Of a stretch of DNA of 64,000 nucleotides, positions 1-9,005 are shown piece by piece. This DNA comes from Pseudochelatococcus lubricantis (GTDB lineage: Bacteria; Pseudomonadota; Alphaproteobacteria; Rhizobiales; Beijerinckiaceae). How positions within the stretch are numbered: position 1 is the first letter of the stretch; each line of letters begins with the position of its first letter. The stretch covers positions 1-64,000 of the forward strand of contig NZ_JAASQI010000006.1 in assembly GCF_011762225.1 (NCBI RefSeq), read 5' to 3'. The notes under the pieces were generated by a model that saw only the letters and a list, made by a program, of their open reading frames with translations, did not search any database and was not told the DNA's origin. The position numbers and the translations under genes are program-made.

Positions 1-2
1 AC

Positions 3-68
3 GACAAGCTCATAGCAAACTTCATGGGCTTCGTCATGCTCGCCGCAATTCATATCCAATTGCGATAA
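3..68 (+). pseudogene. C-terminal end of an IS5-family-like transposase (gene starts outside the window)
   Basis: An open frame entering from the left edge gives 21 codons and then a stop. It contains the residues DKLIANFMGFVMLAAIHI, which match the usual C-terminal pattern of IS5-family DDE transposases (RYDKLxxNFLxxVxLAsixxWLR). The catalytic residues lie outside the window, so I cannot tell whether the element is intact. Homology to the 82-bp palindromic repeat described below begins about 27 bp after the stop, which suggests the element inserted into a copy of that repeat. Confidence 0.55.
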
Positions 69-94
69 AACTTAATTCCTCACTACGACCTAGG

Positions 95-133
95 TTCCTT
101 ATTTTCAGCGAATTCTGATCGGAACGCGCTCTA
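95..133. repeat. right half of a palindromic intergenic repeat
   Basis: These 39 bp match the right half of the 82-bp element at 52723-52804 (shared core AATTCTGATCGGAACGCGCT) with only a few differences. The left half is missing and is replaced on the left by the IS-like tail. GAGCG/CGCTC-type arms make it an imperfect hairpin. Confidence 0.7.
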
Positions 134-1021
134 GGTTGCTCTCCTCTCCATTGGTAGCACACGATCGAGGAAGTCACGCATCAGGGCTGCAATGGCGCTG
201 GCGTGAGTCTCCAGTGCGAAATGTCCGGTATCAAGCAAATGTACCTCCGCGTCGGGAAGGTCGCGCTTGTAGGCCTCTGCGCCAGCAGGAATGAACGCAG
301 GATCGTGACGCCCCCAGGCGGCCAGCAGTGGCGGGCGATGGTTGCGGAAATACGACTGGAGGTCCGGGTAGATCGCTACGTTGTTACGGTAGTCACGGAT
401 CAGATCGAGCTGGATTTCCTCCGCGTCTGGCCGCGCCATATAGGCAATGTCGAGTTCGTATCCGTCTGGCGAGAGGAGTTCGGGATCGGCTCCGGTGCCA
501 TACTGCCAGTTTTTGATAGTGTCCGGGGATAGCGAAGGTCGGCAGGCTTCGCGGTTCGCTTCGCTCGGGTCCCGCCAATATGCTTCCCACGGTCCCCATT
601 GGTCGCTGAAGCCATCGACATAGGCGTTGCCGTTCTGGCTGATGATCGCAGAAACCCGCTCGGGATGACGCATTGCCAGCCGCAAACCAACCGGCGCGCC
701 ATAGTCAAAGATGTAAAGCGCATACCGGTCGAGCGACAGGGCCTCGGTAAAACCTTCTATCACATCGGCAAGCCGATCGAAATTGTAGTCGAACTTCCCG
801 CGCGGCGGTGCCTTGGTCTGGCCGAAGCCGGGAAGGTCGGGCGCGACGATCCGGTAGCGATCGGCGAGAAGCGGGATCAGGTCCCGGAACATGTGGCTGG
901 CGGTGGGAAAGCCATGCAGCAGCAGAACAACCGGTGCGTCGGCCGGTCCCGCCTCCCGATAAAATACGCCTACTTCGCCGACTTTCCGGGATTTATAACG
1001 TGTTGGCATCTCAATCTCCAT
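131..1021 (-). CDS. alpha/beta hydrolase (epoxide hydrolase / haloalkane dehalogenase type)
   Basis: This is a 296-residue cytoplasmic alpha/beta-hydrolase with no signal peptide. The oxyanion motif HGFP is at residues 36-39. The nucleophile elbow reads FDYGAPVG with Asp106 rather than Ser, which is the arrangement of epoxide hydrolases and haloalkane dehalogenases. Asp240 and His267 (DTGHF) are candidates for the remaining catalytic residues. The substrate cannot be read from sequence. The gene is divergent from a LysR-type gene starting 86 bp away, a layout typical of a regulator and its target. It ends inside the palindromic half repeat at 95-133. Confidence 0.85.
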   Translation of the reverse strand: MEIEMPTRYKSRKVGEVGVFYREAGPADAPVVLLLHGFPTASHMFRDLIPLLADRYRIVAPDLPGFGQTKAPPRGKFDYNFDRLADVIEGFTEALSLDRYALYIFDYGAPVGLRLAMRHPERVSAIISQNGNAYVDGFSDQWGPWEAYWRDPSEANREACRPSLSPDTIKNWQYGTGADPELLSPDGYELDIAYMARPDAEEIQLDLIRDYRNNVAIYPDLQSYFRNHRPPLLAAWGRHDPAFIPAGAEAYKRDLPDAEVHLLDTGHFALETHASAIAALMRDFLDRVLPMERRAT

Positions 1022-1107
1022 TCGGTTGTCGACAAAAAGTAGTTTATTTCAGCATAAGATAGAATAATATCGATCTGAAAATCTTGATTGCAGAATTGGA
1101 AACGGTC

Positions 1108-2010
1108 GTGGATCGTCTCGAAGCCATGTCAGTCTTTGTTGTGGTCGTGGAGGCGGGTTCACTCGCTGCCGCTGCGCGCCAGCTGGGCTGTTCGCCCGCG
1201 TCGGTGACAAGAGCTGTTGCACAGCTGGAGGCCGCCGCGGGCGAGCGGCTGCTGGAACGCACGACGCGACGTTTCAACGTTACCGAGGCAGGATCCCGCC
1301 ACGTCGCAGCCTATAGGATCATGCTAGATGAGCTTGATCGCCTTGAGCATCGCGAGCGAGACGCGGAAATCCACGGAACCGTCGTCATCACGGCTCCGGA
1401 ACTGTTTGGCAGCCTCCACGTAATGCCGGTGGTCGAGAGCTTTCTTGAGGCCTATCCTCGGGCGCAAGTTCGCGTCCTGCTTATGAATCGCATTGTTGAT
1501 CTTGTCGGAGAGGGAGTGGACGTCGCTATCCGTGTCGCGGCCTTACAGGATTCCTCAATGCATGCGATCAGAATCGGCGAGGTACGGCCATTGATCTGCG
1601 CGGCGCCGAAATATTTGTCCAATCACCCGCCATTGATGCATCCGTCAGAATTGCAGGACCACTGGTGCATCGGGCTGAACGAGGCCGGCACGCATGAACT
1701 TTGGCGCTATCGTGAGAGCCCGTCTTCTCGGCGCACCCGTTCGGTACGGGTGACCTGCCGCCTCTCGCTCAACAGCGCGGGGGTTGCGATCAAAGCGGCC
1801 GAGCGTGGCTTGGGGCTGGTGCGTCCTTTATCCTACCAGGTTCAGCGTCAGTTGGCGGATCGCGTTCTTGTCAACGTTCTTTCGGAATACGAGCTGGAGC
1901 CCTTGCCTGTGCAAATGGTCTTTCAGCCACGCAAGAGCGCCAGCGTTGCTGTGCGCGCCTTCATTGACTACGCCGCACCTTTGCTTAAGCGAGCTACACT
2001 TGGCATATGA
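1108..2010 (+). CDS. LysR-family transcriptional regulator
   Basis: This 300-residue regulator has an N-terminal winged HTH (SLAAAARQLGCSPASVTRAV, about residues 16-35) followed by a LysR substrate-binding domain. I chose the GTG at 1108 because the family normally opens with M-D-R-L-E-x-M; a TTG eight codons upstream or the ATG at 1126 are alternatives. It is divergent from the Asp-nucleophile hydrolase and probably controls it. The gene looks less GC-rich than most of the window, perhaps a sign of separate acquisition. The inducer is unknown. Confidence 0.88.
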   Translation: MDRLEAMSVFVVVVEAGSLAAAARQLGCSPASVTRAVAQLEAAAGERLLERTTRRFNVTEAGSRHVAAYRIMLDELDRLEHRERDAEIHGTVVITAPELFGSLHVMPVVESFLEAYPRAQVRVLLMNRIVDLVGEGVDVAIRVAALQDSSMHAIRIGEVRPLICAAPKYLSNHPPLMHPSELQDHWCIGLNEAGTHELWRYRESPSSRRTRSVRVTCRLSLNSAGVAIKAAERGLGLVRPLSYQVQRQLADRVLVNVLSEYELEPLPVQMVFQPRKSASVAVRAFIDYAAPLLKRATLGI

Positions 2011-2495
2011 AAAGTCAGTGATGAAAAAACTCGCATATTCTACAAGAAATGCATTCTATATCAATGAATATTGTTTTAGAATGAATTTTCTATACTGTTT
2101 TTAAGCACCGGCATTTGATGCCGCCGGTGTGGATGAAGAACCCGCAAGATTGGCACCTCGACGGCAGTCTCGGTGCTGCGTGGCATACAAACGATTGCTA
2201 AAATCAAGCCTCCCAACACCGCTTTTCCCGTTCACAACCGGGCGGGTGGTGGCTCAGATCAGACTCGGGATGGCAGCGATATGGTGCAGCATACCGATGA
2301 CATGGTGGAGCTGATCGAGGCGCAAGCCCGATCCCGGCCGGCTGCCCTGAAGTATCCCGCCGAAGATTACGCCGTCCGTCACGGATGCCGAAAGATGATG
2401 CCAACCCTGTTGGCAACCCGCTTTCTGCGTTCGATGCCGCCCACCCGTCTACGTCGCCTGCAACTCATCGAACCAAAGCAGAGATAGGAATTATC
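2011..2495. other. 485-bp intergenic region, no gene recognised
   Basis: The first 90 bp are AT-rich. A weak stem-loop (CACCGGC at 2106-2112 with GCCGGTG at 2123-2129) could end the LysR transcript but has no T-run. The rest has open frames on both strands with no recognisable protein motif. The promoter of the secreted hydrolase must lie near its right end. Confidence 0.5.
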
Positions 2496-3263
2496 ATGTC
2501 CAAGTTTGCCGCAACGGTTGCTGTCGCGACCTCACTTTTATCTGGCGCCGCTATCGCTGAGCCGGCCAAGCCCACGATCGTCCTTGTCCACGGCGCGTTC
2601 GCCGACTCGTCCAGTTGGAACGGTGTCATCACCAGCCTTCAGAAGGATGGGTACAGGACTGTTGCGGTTGCGAATCCGTTGCGAAGTGTCTCGAACGATG
2701 CGCGCCTTGTTTCAGATGTCGTTGCAAGCATCGCCGGCCCGGTGGTTCTTGTCGGTCACTCCTATGGAGGCCAGGTCATCTCGAACGCCGCGAAGGGGCA
2801 TGAAAACGTCAAGTCTCTGGTCTATGTGGCGGCTTTCGCACCGGATGCGGGGGAGGCGGCTGCGGAACTGGCCGGGAAGTTCCCGGGCGGGACGCTTGGT
2901 GACGCACTCGCGCCACCCGTCAAGCTCGCGGATGGTGGCGTCGATCTCTACATCGATCAGACGAAGTTCCGGGATCAGTTCGCCCACGACGTTCCGGCCG
3001 AGATAACCGTCTTGATGGCTGCCGGCCAGCGGCCCATCACCGAGGCGGCGCTGACGGAAAAATCCGGCGAACCGGCATGGAAGTCGCTGCCGTCGTACTT
3101 CGTCTATGGCGACGGCGACAAGAACATTCCCGCCGAGGCACTCGGCTTCATGGCCGAACGCGCGGGCTCCAGGCGCACGGTCGTCGTCGAAGGTGCATCC
3201 CATGTCGTGATGGTCTCCCAGCCGAAGGTCGTCGCAGACCTTATCGAGGAAGCGGCGAAGTAG
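2496..3263 (+). CDS. secreted alpha/beta hydrolase
   Basis: This 255-residue protein has a signal peptide (hydrophobic core, cleavage likely after AIA at about residue 21) and then a compact alpha/beta-hydrolase fold: VLVHGAF oxyanion strand, GHSYGG nucleophile elbow and a late SHVV histidine. It resembles the large group of short periplasmic or exported hydrolases annotated as esterase-like; no substrate can be named. The start at 2496 follows a purine-rich GAGATAGGAA and places the signal peptide at the N-terminus; an upstream in-frame ATG at 2385 would bury it. A second hydrolase follows 117 bp downstream on the same strand, so the two may be co-transcribed. Confidence 0.82.
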   Translation: MSKFAATVAVATSLLSGAAIAEPAKPTIVLVHGAFADSSSWNGVITSLQKDGYRTVAVANPLRSVSNDARLVSDVVASIAGPVVLVGHSYGGQVISNAAKGHENVKSLVYVAAFAPDAGEAAAELAGKFPGGTLGDALAPPVKLADGGVDLYIDQTKFRDQFAHDVPAEITVLMAAGQRPITEAALTEKSGEPAWKSLPSYFVYGDGDKNIPAEALGFMAERAGSRRTVVVEGASHVVMVSQPKVVADLIEEAAK

Positions 3264-3380
3264 GCGTCCTGCAGCCTCTGCTCCTCGCGATACGATATCT
3301 TTTGAGAAGCAGGTCGTTCTCCCCATCACGGACCGTACTGTTTGCGAAATCACTCAGAATACCCCCGAAGGAGACATGCG

Positions 3381-4211
3381 ATGTCAACCATCACCACATC
3401 AGACGGCACCACCCTCTTCTACAAGGATTGGGGGCCGAAAGACGCGCAACCCATCATGTTCCACCACGGCTGGCCGCTCAGTTCTGACGACTGGGATAAC
3501 CAGATGCTGTTCTTTCTGTCGCATGGCTATCGCGTGATCGCACACGACCGGCGCGGCCACGGCCGATCCGACCAGACCGACACCGGCAACGACATGGACA
3601 CGTATGCGGCAGACGTGGCTGTGATCACCAGGGCTCTGGATCTGCACGACGCCATCCATATCGGCCATTCGACCGGCGGTGGCGAGGTTACACGCTATGC
3701 GGCCCGCGCCGAGCGCGGCCGGGTAGCCAAGGCCGTCCTGATCGCCGCGATTCCGCCGGTGATGGTCAAATCAGATGCGAACCCGGACGGTGTTCCGCTT
3801 GAAGTCTTCGACGGGTTTCGTTCCGCCTTGGCCGCGAACCGCGCGCAGTTCTATCGCGACGTGCCGAGCGGACCGTTTTATGGCTTCAACCGGGAAGGTG
3901 CGAACGTAAGCCAGGGCCTGATCGACAACTGGTGGCGTCAGGGCATGGCCGGTGGCGCAAAGGCCCACTACGACTGCATTGCAGTGTTTTCCGAGACCGA
4001 TTTCACCGAGGACCTGAAAGCGCTCAACATGCCGGTCTTGATCCTGCACGGCGAGGACGACCAGGTCGTGCCCATCGGGAACTCGGCTTACAAGGCAATC
4101 AAGCTCGTAGGTGACGGCACGCTCAAGACATACCCAGGCCTCTCTCACGGCCTGTTCGCCACGCACCCTGACGTGGTGAATCCGGACCTGCTGGCCTTCA
4201 TCCGCGCCTGA
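3381..4211 (+). CDS. alpha/beta hydrolase, cofactor-free (non-heme) chloroperoxidase type
   Basis: The 276-residue length and the sequence MFHHGWPLSSDDWDNQ with GHSTGGGEV (Ser97) are characteristic of the cofactor-free haloperoxidase/perhydrolase branch of alpha/beta hydrolases. Family members act as esterases and can form peracids; the physiological role is usually unknown. An acid (HGEDD) and a His (LSHGLF) complete the triad. There is no signal peptide. The start follows CGAAGGAGAC, a good ribosome-binding site, and gives the usual N-terminus. It is convergent with the aldehyde dehydrogenase gene that ends 100 bp away. Confidence 0.87.
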   Translation: MSTITTSDGTTLFYKDWGPKDAQPIMFHHGWPLSSDDWDNQMLFFLSHGYRVIAHDRRGHGRSDQTDTGNDMDTYAADVAVITRALDLHDAIHIGHSTGGGEVTRYAARAERGRVAKAVLIAAIPPVMVKSDANPDGVPLEVFDGFRSALAANRAQFYRDVPSGPFYGFNREGANVSQGLIDNWWRQGMAGGAKAHYDCIAVFSETDFTEDLKALNMPVLILHGEDDQVVPIGNSAYKAIKLVGDGTLKTYPGLSHGLFATHPDVVNPDLLAFIRA

Positions 4212-4228
4212 CGGATCATCAGAGAGTG

Positions 4229-4279
4229 GCATGCGGCGGTGGCACAGCTCATGGCTGTCAAAAGCGCACCTCCGCATGC
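4229..4279. terminator. possible bidirectional terminator between convergent genes
   Basis: Outer arms GCATGCGG (4229-4236) and CCGCATGC (4272-4279) enclose an inner stem ACAGC/GCTGT (4244-4258). The structure lies in the 100-bp gap between two convergent genes. It lacks a clear T-run, so this is a structural suggestion only. Confidence 0.3.
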
Positions 4280-4311
4280 TGTCCGCTGTATTGAAAACTA
4301 AGGCAATGCGA

Positions 4312-5694
4312 TCAGCTTCTGCGCAGCAGGATCATCTTCTCCTGCGTCATGTCGCGCATGGTGTAGGGGATGCCGCCGGTGCCGTATCCGGATTCCTTGC
4401 GGCCGGCGAATGGCATCCAGTCGGTCCGGAAGGCGGTAGGATCGTTGATCATCACGGCCGAGGCTTCGAGACGGTCGGCCGCATGCATCGCGACGTCGAT
4501 ATCCCGCGCGAACACGCTGGCCTGGAAGGCTGTGGGAAGAGAGTTGGCCTGGCGGACGGCTTCGTCCAGATCGCCATAGCGATAGACGGCGACCACCGGA
4601 CCGAAAACCTCCTGCGTCGATATCGTCGCGTCGGCTGGGGGATCGAGCAGCACGGCCGGCCGCAGTGTCGTCTGCGAGAGGCGTTCGCCTCCGGTCGCGA
4701 GGACGGCACCCCCCTTGATCGCATCCCCGATCCATTCCGCGACCCGGTCGGCCTCGCGCGGCAGGATCAGCGGCCCGACCTCGGTATCCTTCAGGGTGGG
4801 ATCGGCGGTGCGCAGCTTTTCGACGCGGGCGACAAGCCGTTGCGTGAAATCCTCGGCGATGGCGTCATGGACGAAGATGCGCTGCGTCGAAACGCAGACC
4901 TGCCCGGCGTGGTAATAGCCGCCCTTGACGACCGGCTCGATGACCTTGTCGAGATCGGCGCTTCGGTCGACGATGGCCGGCGCTGCGCCGCCGTGTTCCA
5001 GCGCCGAGCGCGCGCCGGGGGCGAGCTTCGCATGCAGCGACCAGCCGACTCTGGCCGAGCCGATGAAGCTGAGGAAGGCGATGCGCCTGTCGGTGGCCAG
5101 CTTTTCGGCCAGCTGGTTTTCTTCCGTGACGAAGCTCTGGCACCATGGTTCCGGCAGGCCGGCTTCATGTATCAACGCCACCAGATCGAGGCAGGATAGC
5201 GGCGTCGTCATCGCCGGCTTGACGATGACGGGACAGCCCACCGCGATGGCCGGAGCCACCTGATGGACGATCAGGTTCAGCGGATGGTTGAAGGCCGAGA
5301 TCGCGGCGACGATACCGATCGGCTCCTTCGTGGTGAAAGCCCAACGGTTTTCCGCCGCTGGCGAGAGACCCATGGGTATTTCCCGTCCGGCAAAACTGCG
5401 CAGCTCGTCGGCGGCGTTGTGGACGCCGTCGATGGCGCGGTTGGTCTCGACGATCGCGTCGGGCAACGGCTTGCCGCCCTCGCGCGCGATCTGCATGGCG
5501 AGATGGTCGCGCCTGCCTTCCATCAGCGCGGCCAGCTTGCGCAGGATCGCGATGCGCTGGTGAGGCTTGAGCCAGCCATCGCGGTCCCTGAAGACGCGCT
5601 CGGCGGCTTGCAGTTTGCGCTCCAGCGCCGCGGCATCGTCGGTTTCGACCTCCGCGATCGGCGCGCGATCGAAGGCCTGCACGACCGTTAGCAT
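4312..5694 (-). CDS. NAD(P)-dependent aldehyde dehydrogenase
   Basis: This 460-residue ALDH-superfamily enzyme oxidises an aldehyde to the acid. Expected landmarks are present: the SAFNHPLNL region with Asn136, the general base Glu233 (in ALEHGG) and the catalytic nucleophile Cys267 (GQVCVSTQ). The start at 5694 follows AGGAGAGAG; an upstream in-frame ATG would overlap the preceding gene and adds no ALDH sequence. It resembles the phosphonoacetaldehyde/lactaldehyde-dehydrogenase-like branch, but substrate assignment is uncertain. It lies 52 bp downstream of the ThDP enzyme gene on the same strand, so the pair probably forms an operon in which one makes and the other oxidises an aldehyde. Confidence 0.88.
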   Translation of the reverse strand: MLTVVQAFDRAPIAEVETDDAAALERKLQAAERVFRDRDGWLKPHQRIAILRKLAALMEGRRDHLAMQIAREGGKPLPDAIVETNRAIDGVHNAADELRSFAGREIPMGLSPAAENRWAFTTKEPIGIVAAISAFNHPLNLIVHQVAPAIAVGCPVIVKPAMTTPLSCLDLVALIHEAGLPEPWCQSFVTEENQLAEKLATDRRIAFLSFIGSARVGWSLHAKLAPGARSALEHGGAAPAIVDRSADLDKVIEPVVKGGYYHAGQVCVSTQRIFVHDAIAEDFTQRLVARVEKLRTADPTLKDTEVGPLILPREADRVAEWIGDAIKGGAVLATGGERLSQTTLRPAVLLDPPADATISTQEVFGPVVAVYRYGDLDEAVRQANSLPTAFQASVFARDIDVAMHAADRLEASAVMINDPTAFRTDWMPFAGRKESGYGTGGIPYTMRDMTQEKMILLRRS

Positions 5695-5746
5695 TTTCTC
5701 TCTCCTCACGTTTTTGGTGCTTGCACCCTGCGACGACGGAGCTTTT

Positions 5747-7402
5747 TCAGGCACATTCCACATCCGGCGTGCGGTTGCGCAACTCGTCGACCAGCACGCG
5801 GGTGTTCTCAGAATAGTCGATCGGCACGTCGACCAGATGGACGCCACCGCCAGCAAAGGCTGCCTCAAGTGTCGGCACGAGATCTTCCACGGCGGTCACC
5901 CGGGAGCCCTTCGCGCCATAGGCCTCGGCATAGCGCACAAAATCGGGATTGCCGAAGCTCATGCCGAAATCCGGAAATCCGTCGACCGCCTGCTTCCACC
6001 GGATCATGCCATAGGCGCTGTCATTCAGGATGACGACGACGAGGTTCAGTCCCAGCCGTACCGCTGTCTCCATCTCTTGCGAGTTCATCATGAAGCCACC
6101 ATCGCCGCAGACCGCCATGACGCGCCTCTCGGGGTACATCATCGCCGCCATCATCGCCGAAGGCAGGCCGGCGCCCATCGTGGCGAGCGCATTGTCGAGA
6201 AGCAAGGTGTTGGCGACGTGCGTGCGATAGTTGCGGGCGAACCAGATCTTGTACATGCCATTGTCAAGGCAGACGATGCCATCCTCCGGCATCACCTTGC
6301 GGACATCATGGACGAGGCGCTGGGGGGTTACCGGGAAGCGGTCTTCCTCAGCGCGGTCGTTAAGGTGGGCAAGGATCTTCTGACGTAGGTCAAGCATGCC
6401 GTCATCGACGGAAAGCCGGCCTGCGAGCCGCTCGCCAAGCGCTTCGACAGTGGCCCCGATATCGCCGATCACTTCGATATCCGGGTGGTAGACCTGTTCG
6501 ACCGTGGCGGACTGGTAGCCGACATGGATGACCTTCGGGCCGCCGGCGCTCTTCATCAGGAAGGGCGGCTTCTCGACCGTGTCGTGGCCGATAGCGACGA
6601 TCAGGTCAGCGCGCTCAACCGCCTCGTGGACATAGTCGCCCTCCGAGAGAGCGGCGGTGCCCATGTAGAGGCTGGAGCCTCCGTTGACGGCACCTTTGCC
6701 CATCTGCGTGTTGAAGAAGGGCAGCCGGGTGCGCGCCACGAAGGTCGACAGCGGGTCAATCAGCGAAGGCCGGTTGCCGGCTGCGCCAATCATCACAAGT
6801 GGCCGCTTGGCGGCGCGGATCGTCTCGGCAGCGCTGTCGAGCGCGGCAGTACTCGCGACGGGCCGTTCGAGCGGGTGGACCGGAATGACGAAAGCGCTGT
6901 CGAGTTCCTCGGCCGCAACGTCCTCCGGCAGCTCGATATGCACCGGTCCCGGCCGTTCTTCCATGGCGGTGCGAAAAGCGTCCCGTATCGTCGCGGGGAT
7001 GCTGGCCGCGCTAACGATCTGGCGCGTCATCTTGGTGAGCGGCTTCATCGAGGCGACGATGTCGACGATCTGGAAGCGCGCCTGCTTGGCGCTTCGGACA
7101 GCCTTCTGGCCGGTGATGAGGATCATCGGCATGGCGCCGAGATGGGCGTAGGCCGCGCCGGTCGAGAGATTCAGCGCGCCGGGACCGAGCGTGGCAAGGC
7201 AGACGCCAGGCCGGCCCGTGAGACGCCCATGGGTCGCAGCCATGAACGCCGCTGCCTGTTCGTGACGTGTCAGGATCAATTTGATGCTGGAGGTCCGCAG
7301 GGACTCCAGCACGTCGAGGTTTTCCTCGCCCGGCACACCGAAGATGCGCTCCACACCCTCGTTTTCCAGCGCGGCGACAAACAGGTCCGATCCTTTAGGC
7401 AT
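5747..7402 (-). CDS. thiamine-diphosphate enzyme, acetolactate-synthase large-subunit-like
   Basis: The 551 residues have the three-domain ThDP decarboxylase/synthase layout. The N-terminal Pyr domain has the activating Glu48 (RHEQAAAF), the middle domain has IGHDTVEKPP, and the C-terminal PP domain has the Mg/ThDP motif GDGGFMMN followed about 20 residues later by ILND. Family members join or cleave 2-oxo acids. No small regulatory subunit gene is adjacent, so a catabolic acetolactate synthase or another 2-oxo-acid lyase/decarboxylase is more likely than the biosynthetic IlvB. It is the first gene of an operon with the aldehyde dehydrogenase. The 200 bp upstream carry half of a palindromic repeat. 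Confidence 0.85.
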   Translation of the reverse strand: MPKGSDLFVAALENEGVERIFGVPGEENLDVLESLRTSSIKLILTRHEQAAAFMAATHGRLTGRPGVCLATLGPGALNLSTGAAYAHLGAMPMILITGQKAVRSAKQARFQIVDIVASMKPLTKMTRQIVSAASIPATIRDAFRTAMEERPGPVHIELPEDVAAEELDSAFVIPVHPLERPVASTAALDSAAETIRAAKRPLVMIGAAGNRPSLIDPLSTFVARTRLPFFNTQMGKGAVNGGSSLYMGTAALSEGDYVHEAVERADLIVAIGHDTVEKPPFLMKSAGGPKVIHVGYQSATVEQVYHPDIEVIGDIGATVEALGERLAGRLSVDDGMLDLRQKILAHLNDRAEEDRFPVTPQRLVHDVRKVMPEDGIVCLDNGMYKIWFARNYRTHVANTLLLDNALATMGAGLPSAMMAAMMYPERRVMAVCGDGGFMMNSQEMETAVRLGLNLVVVILNDSAYGMIRWKQAVDGFPDFGMSFGNPDFVRYAEAYGAKGSRVTAVEDLVPTLEAAFAGGGVHLVDVPIDYSENTRVLVDELRNRTPDVECA

Positions 7403-7529
7403 CTTTCAACCCTTATGTTGCTGACAGCGACGGATTTCGAAACGACTATACACCGGGATTTGAAATAACCACACATGGACTTCCGGAATGCCTAAACTGG
7501 CGCGCGACTGTCCATATTCACTAACAGCC

Positions 7530-7571
7530 TCTAGAATCTGTCTTGTTTACGTTGAAGCAGGACAGACTCTA
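7530..7571. repeat. left half of a palindromic intergenic repeat
   Basis: The hairpin AGAATCTGTCTTGTTT / AAGCAGGACAGACTCT matches the left half of the 82-bp element at 52723-52804. The right half, present alone at 95-133, is absent here. It lies between the ThDP-enzyme promoter region and the end of the beta-lactamase gene. Confidence 0.7.
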
Positions 7572-7603
7572 ACGTTGGAAGAAACTTCAACTGAGTATCG
7601 ACC

Positions 7604-8764
7604 CTAGTCGGCGGTGAAGCCCGGGTCGATCCTGTCGAGGATAGCGTACGCCGCCTCGATGCGCGCCGGGTTCGCCCAGAAGCGGTTGGCGAGTATCACG
7701 ATCGCCGTGCCGCGCGCGGGTTGAAACAGGGCGTAGGCGCCGAAGCCGAGCGTGGAGCCGGTCTTCGAGACGGTCCCGACTGCCGCGCCGGTCACAGGCG
7801 CTTCCGGGCGCTCCACCGCATTCGGTTCCAGCACGAACGCCGGATCGGCGCCCTGAAGAAGCTCGGCGCTCCGCGCGGGTGCGCGGTAGAGTTCCCAACC
7901 CAGCCCCTGATGCATGCTGCCGACGCGGTAGACGCCGGTGCGCGCCGCGACGAGCGCGGTTTCGAGGTCGCTACCGAGGCCTGCCGGGTTCACCGATGCC
8001 TCCACGAAGCGGAGCAGATCGCTCGCGGTGGTCTTCACGCCATAGGCCTCGTGATCGAAGAGGCCGGGACTGACGCGCACCGGCGCGTTGTCGCGCGTGT
8101 AGCCCTGCGCGTAGTTGGCCATGCGGTTCGCCGGAACCTTGAGGAAAGTGTCCTCAAGCTTGAGGGGGGCGAGGACCTTGCCGGTCAGAAGCGTGGAGAA
8201 GGGCTGTCCGGCGGTCACCGCGGCGAGGTATCCGGACAGCCCGATCGAGGGATTCGAATAGAGGCGGCTCGCGCCGATTTTGGCGGTGGGCTTGAAACTC
8301 CGGAAAAATTTGGCGAAGTTCGTCTTGTCCACCCCGGCGGGGAACTGCAACGGCAGGCCGCCGGCGACATAGGTGTGAAGGTCGAGAAGGCTTGCACCGC
8401 CGATCGGGCTCCCCGCGATCTCCGGCAGCAGGGTCTGCGCGGACGCCGAAAGATCCACCAACCCTTCCGCTTCAAGGCGCGCGAGAAGCGTTCCCGTGAA
8501 GGGCTTGGATAGGGAGCCGATCTCGAACAGAGTCTTGTCGTTCACGGGCGAGCGGGTCTTGCGGGATGCGACGCCGTAGTGAAAGACGTGGCGCTTGCCA
8601 TCGTGGAGGATCGCGACCGAAAGGCCGGGCAGGTCGTGCTCGGCCATCAGCGGCTTTATCACCGCGTCGACGGTCGCGCGCACAGTATCGGCGGCCAGGG
8701 CCGGAAGGGCAGACAACGTGATCGCCGCTGCAAAGGTCAAGGTTCTCAGAAGAACAGATTTCAT
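7604..8764 (-). CDS. class C beta-lactamase (AmpC-type serine hydrolase)
   Basis: This 386-residue exported protein has a signal peptide ending near ALA (residue 24). All three class C signatures are present: Ser84-Leu-Ser-Lys87 (SxxK), Tyr169-Ser-Asn171 (YxN, in LYSNPSIG) and Lys334-Thr-Gly336 (KTG). Length and the LDLHTYVAGGLPLQFP region fit true AmpC enzymes rather than the looser esterase relatives, so periplasmic beta-lactam hydrolysis is likely. No ampR-like LysR gene is adjacent, unlike the usual inducible arrangement, so regulation is unknown. Confidence 0.9.
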   Translation of the reverse strand: MKSVLLRTLTFAAAITLSALPALAADTVRATVDAVIKPLMAEHDLPGLSVAILHDGKRHVFHYGVASRKTRSPVNDKTLFEIGSLSKPFTGTLLARLEAEGLVDLSASAQTLLPEIAGSPIGGASLLDLHTYVAGGLPLQFPAGVDKTNFAKFFRSFKPTAKIGASRLYSNPSIGLSGYLAAVTAGQPFSTLLTGKVLAPLKLEDTFLKVPANRMANYAQGYTRDNAPVRVSPGLFDHEAYGVKTTASDLLRFVEASVNPAGLGSDLETALVAARTGVYRVGSMHQGLGWELYRAPARSAELLQGADPAFVLEPNAVERPEAPVTGAAVGTVSKTGSTLGFGAYALFQPARGTAIVILANRFWANPARIEAAYAILDRIDPGFTAD

Positions 8765-9005
8765 GCCGTGCTCCAGTTCACGAGTAGATTTTACGCCGAC
8801 GACTGCTTCCGTCGATAGCCGTTGGCCTTCAGCATGGATGCCCTTCGGGGAACGCCATGGCGACGGTCCCGCCTCACGATAGAAAACATTTGCCTCGCAG
8901 GCCTATGGGTATCTGTAGCGTATTGTCAGGGCGTGATGATGTATTTGGATTTGTGTCTCTATGACTGAATCACGGCGAGGATTGTGCTCCCCGGCCGGCG
9001 CGGGT

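Noticed and set aside
2129-2487. Two overlapping plus-strand open frames (61 and 104 codons) between lysR and the secreted hydrolase gene.
   Set aside because: No good ribosome-binding sites, no motif, and neither frame shows coherent coding character.
8863-8886. A stretch of about 24 bp matches, with about three differences, the reverse-strand codons for VFYREAGP near the start of the hydrolase gene at 131-1021, suggesting a hydrolase remnant.
   Set aside because: The match ends after eight codons and the following frame (SPWRSPKGIH) has no hydrolase features. Too short to call a pseudogene.
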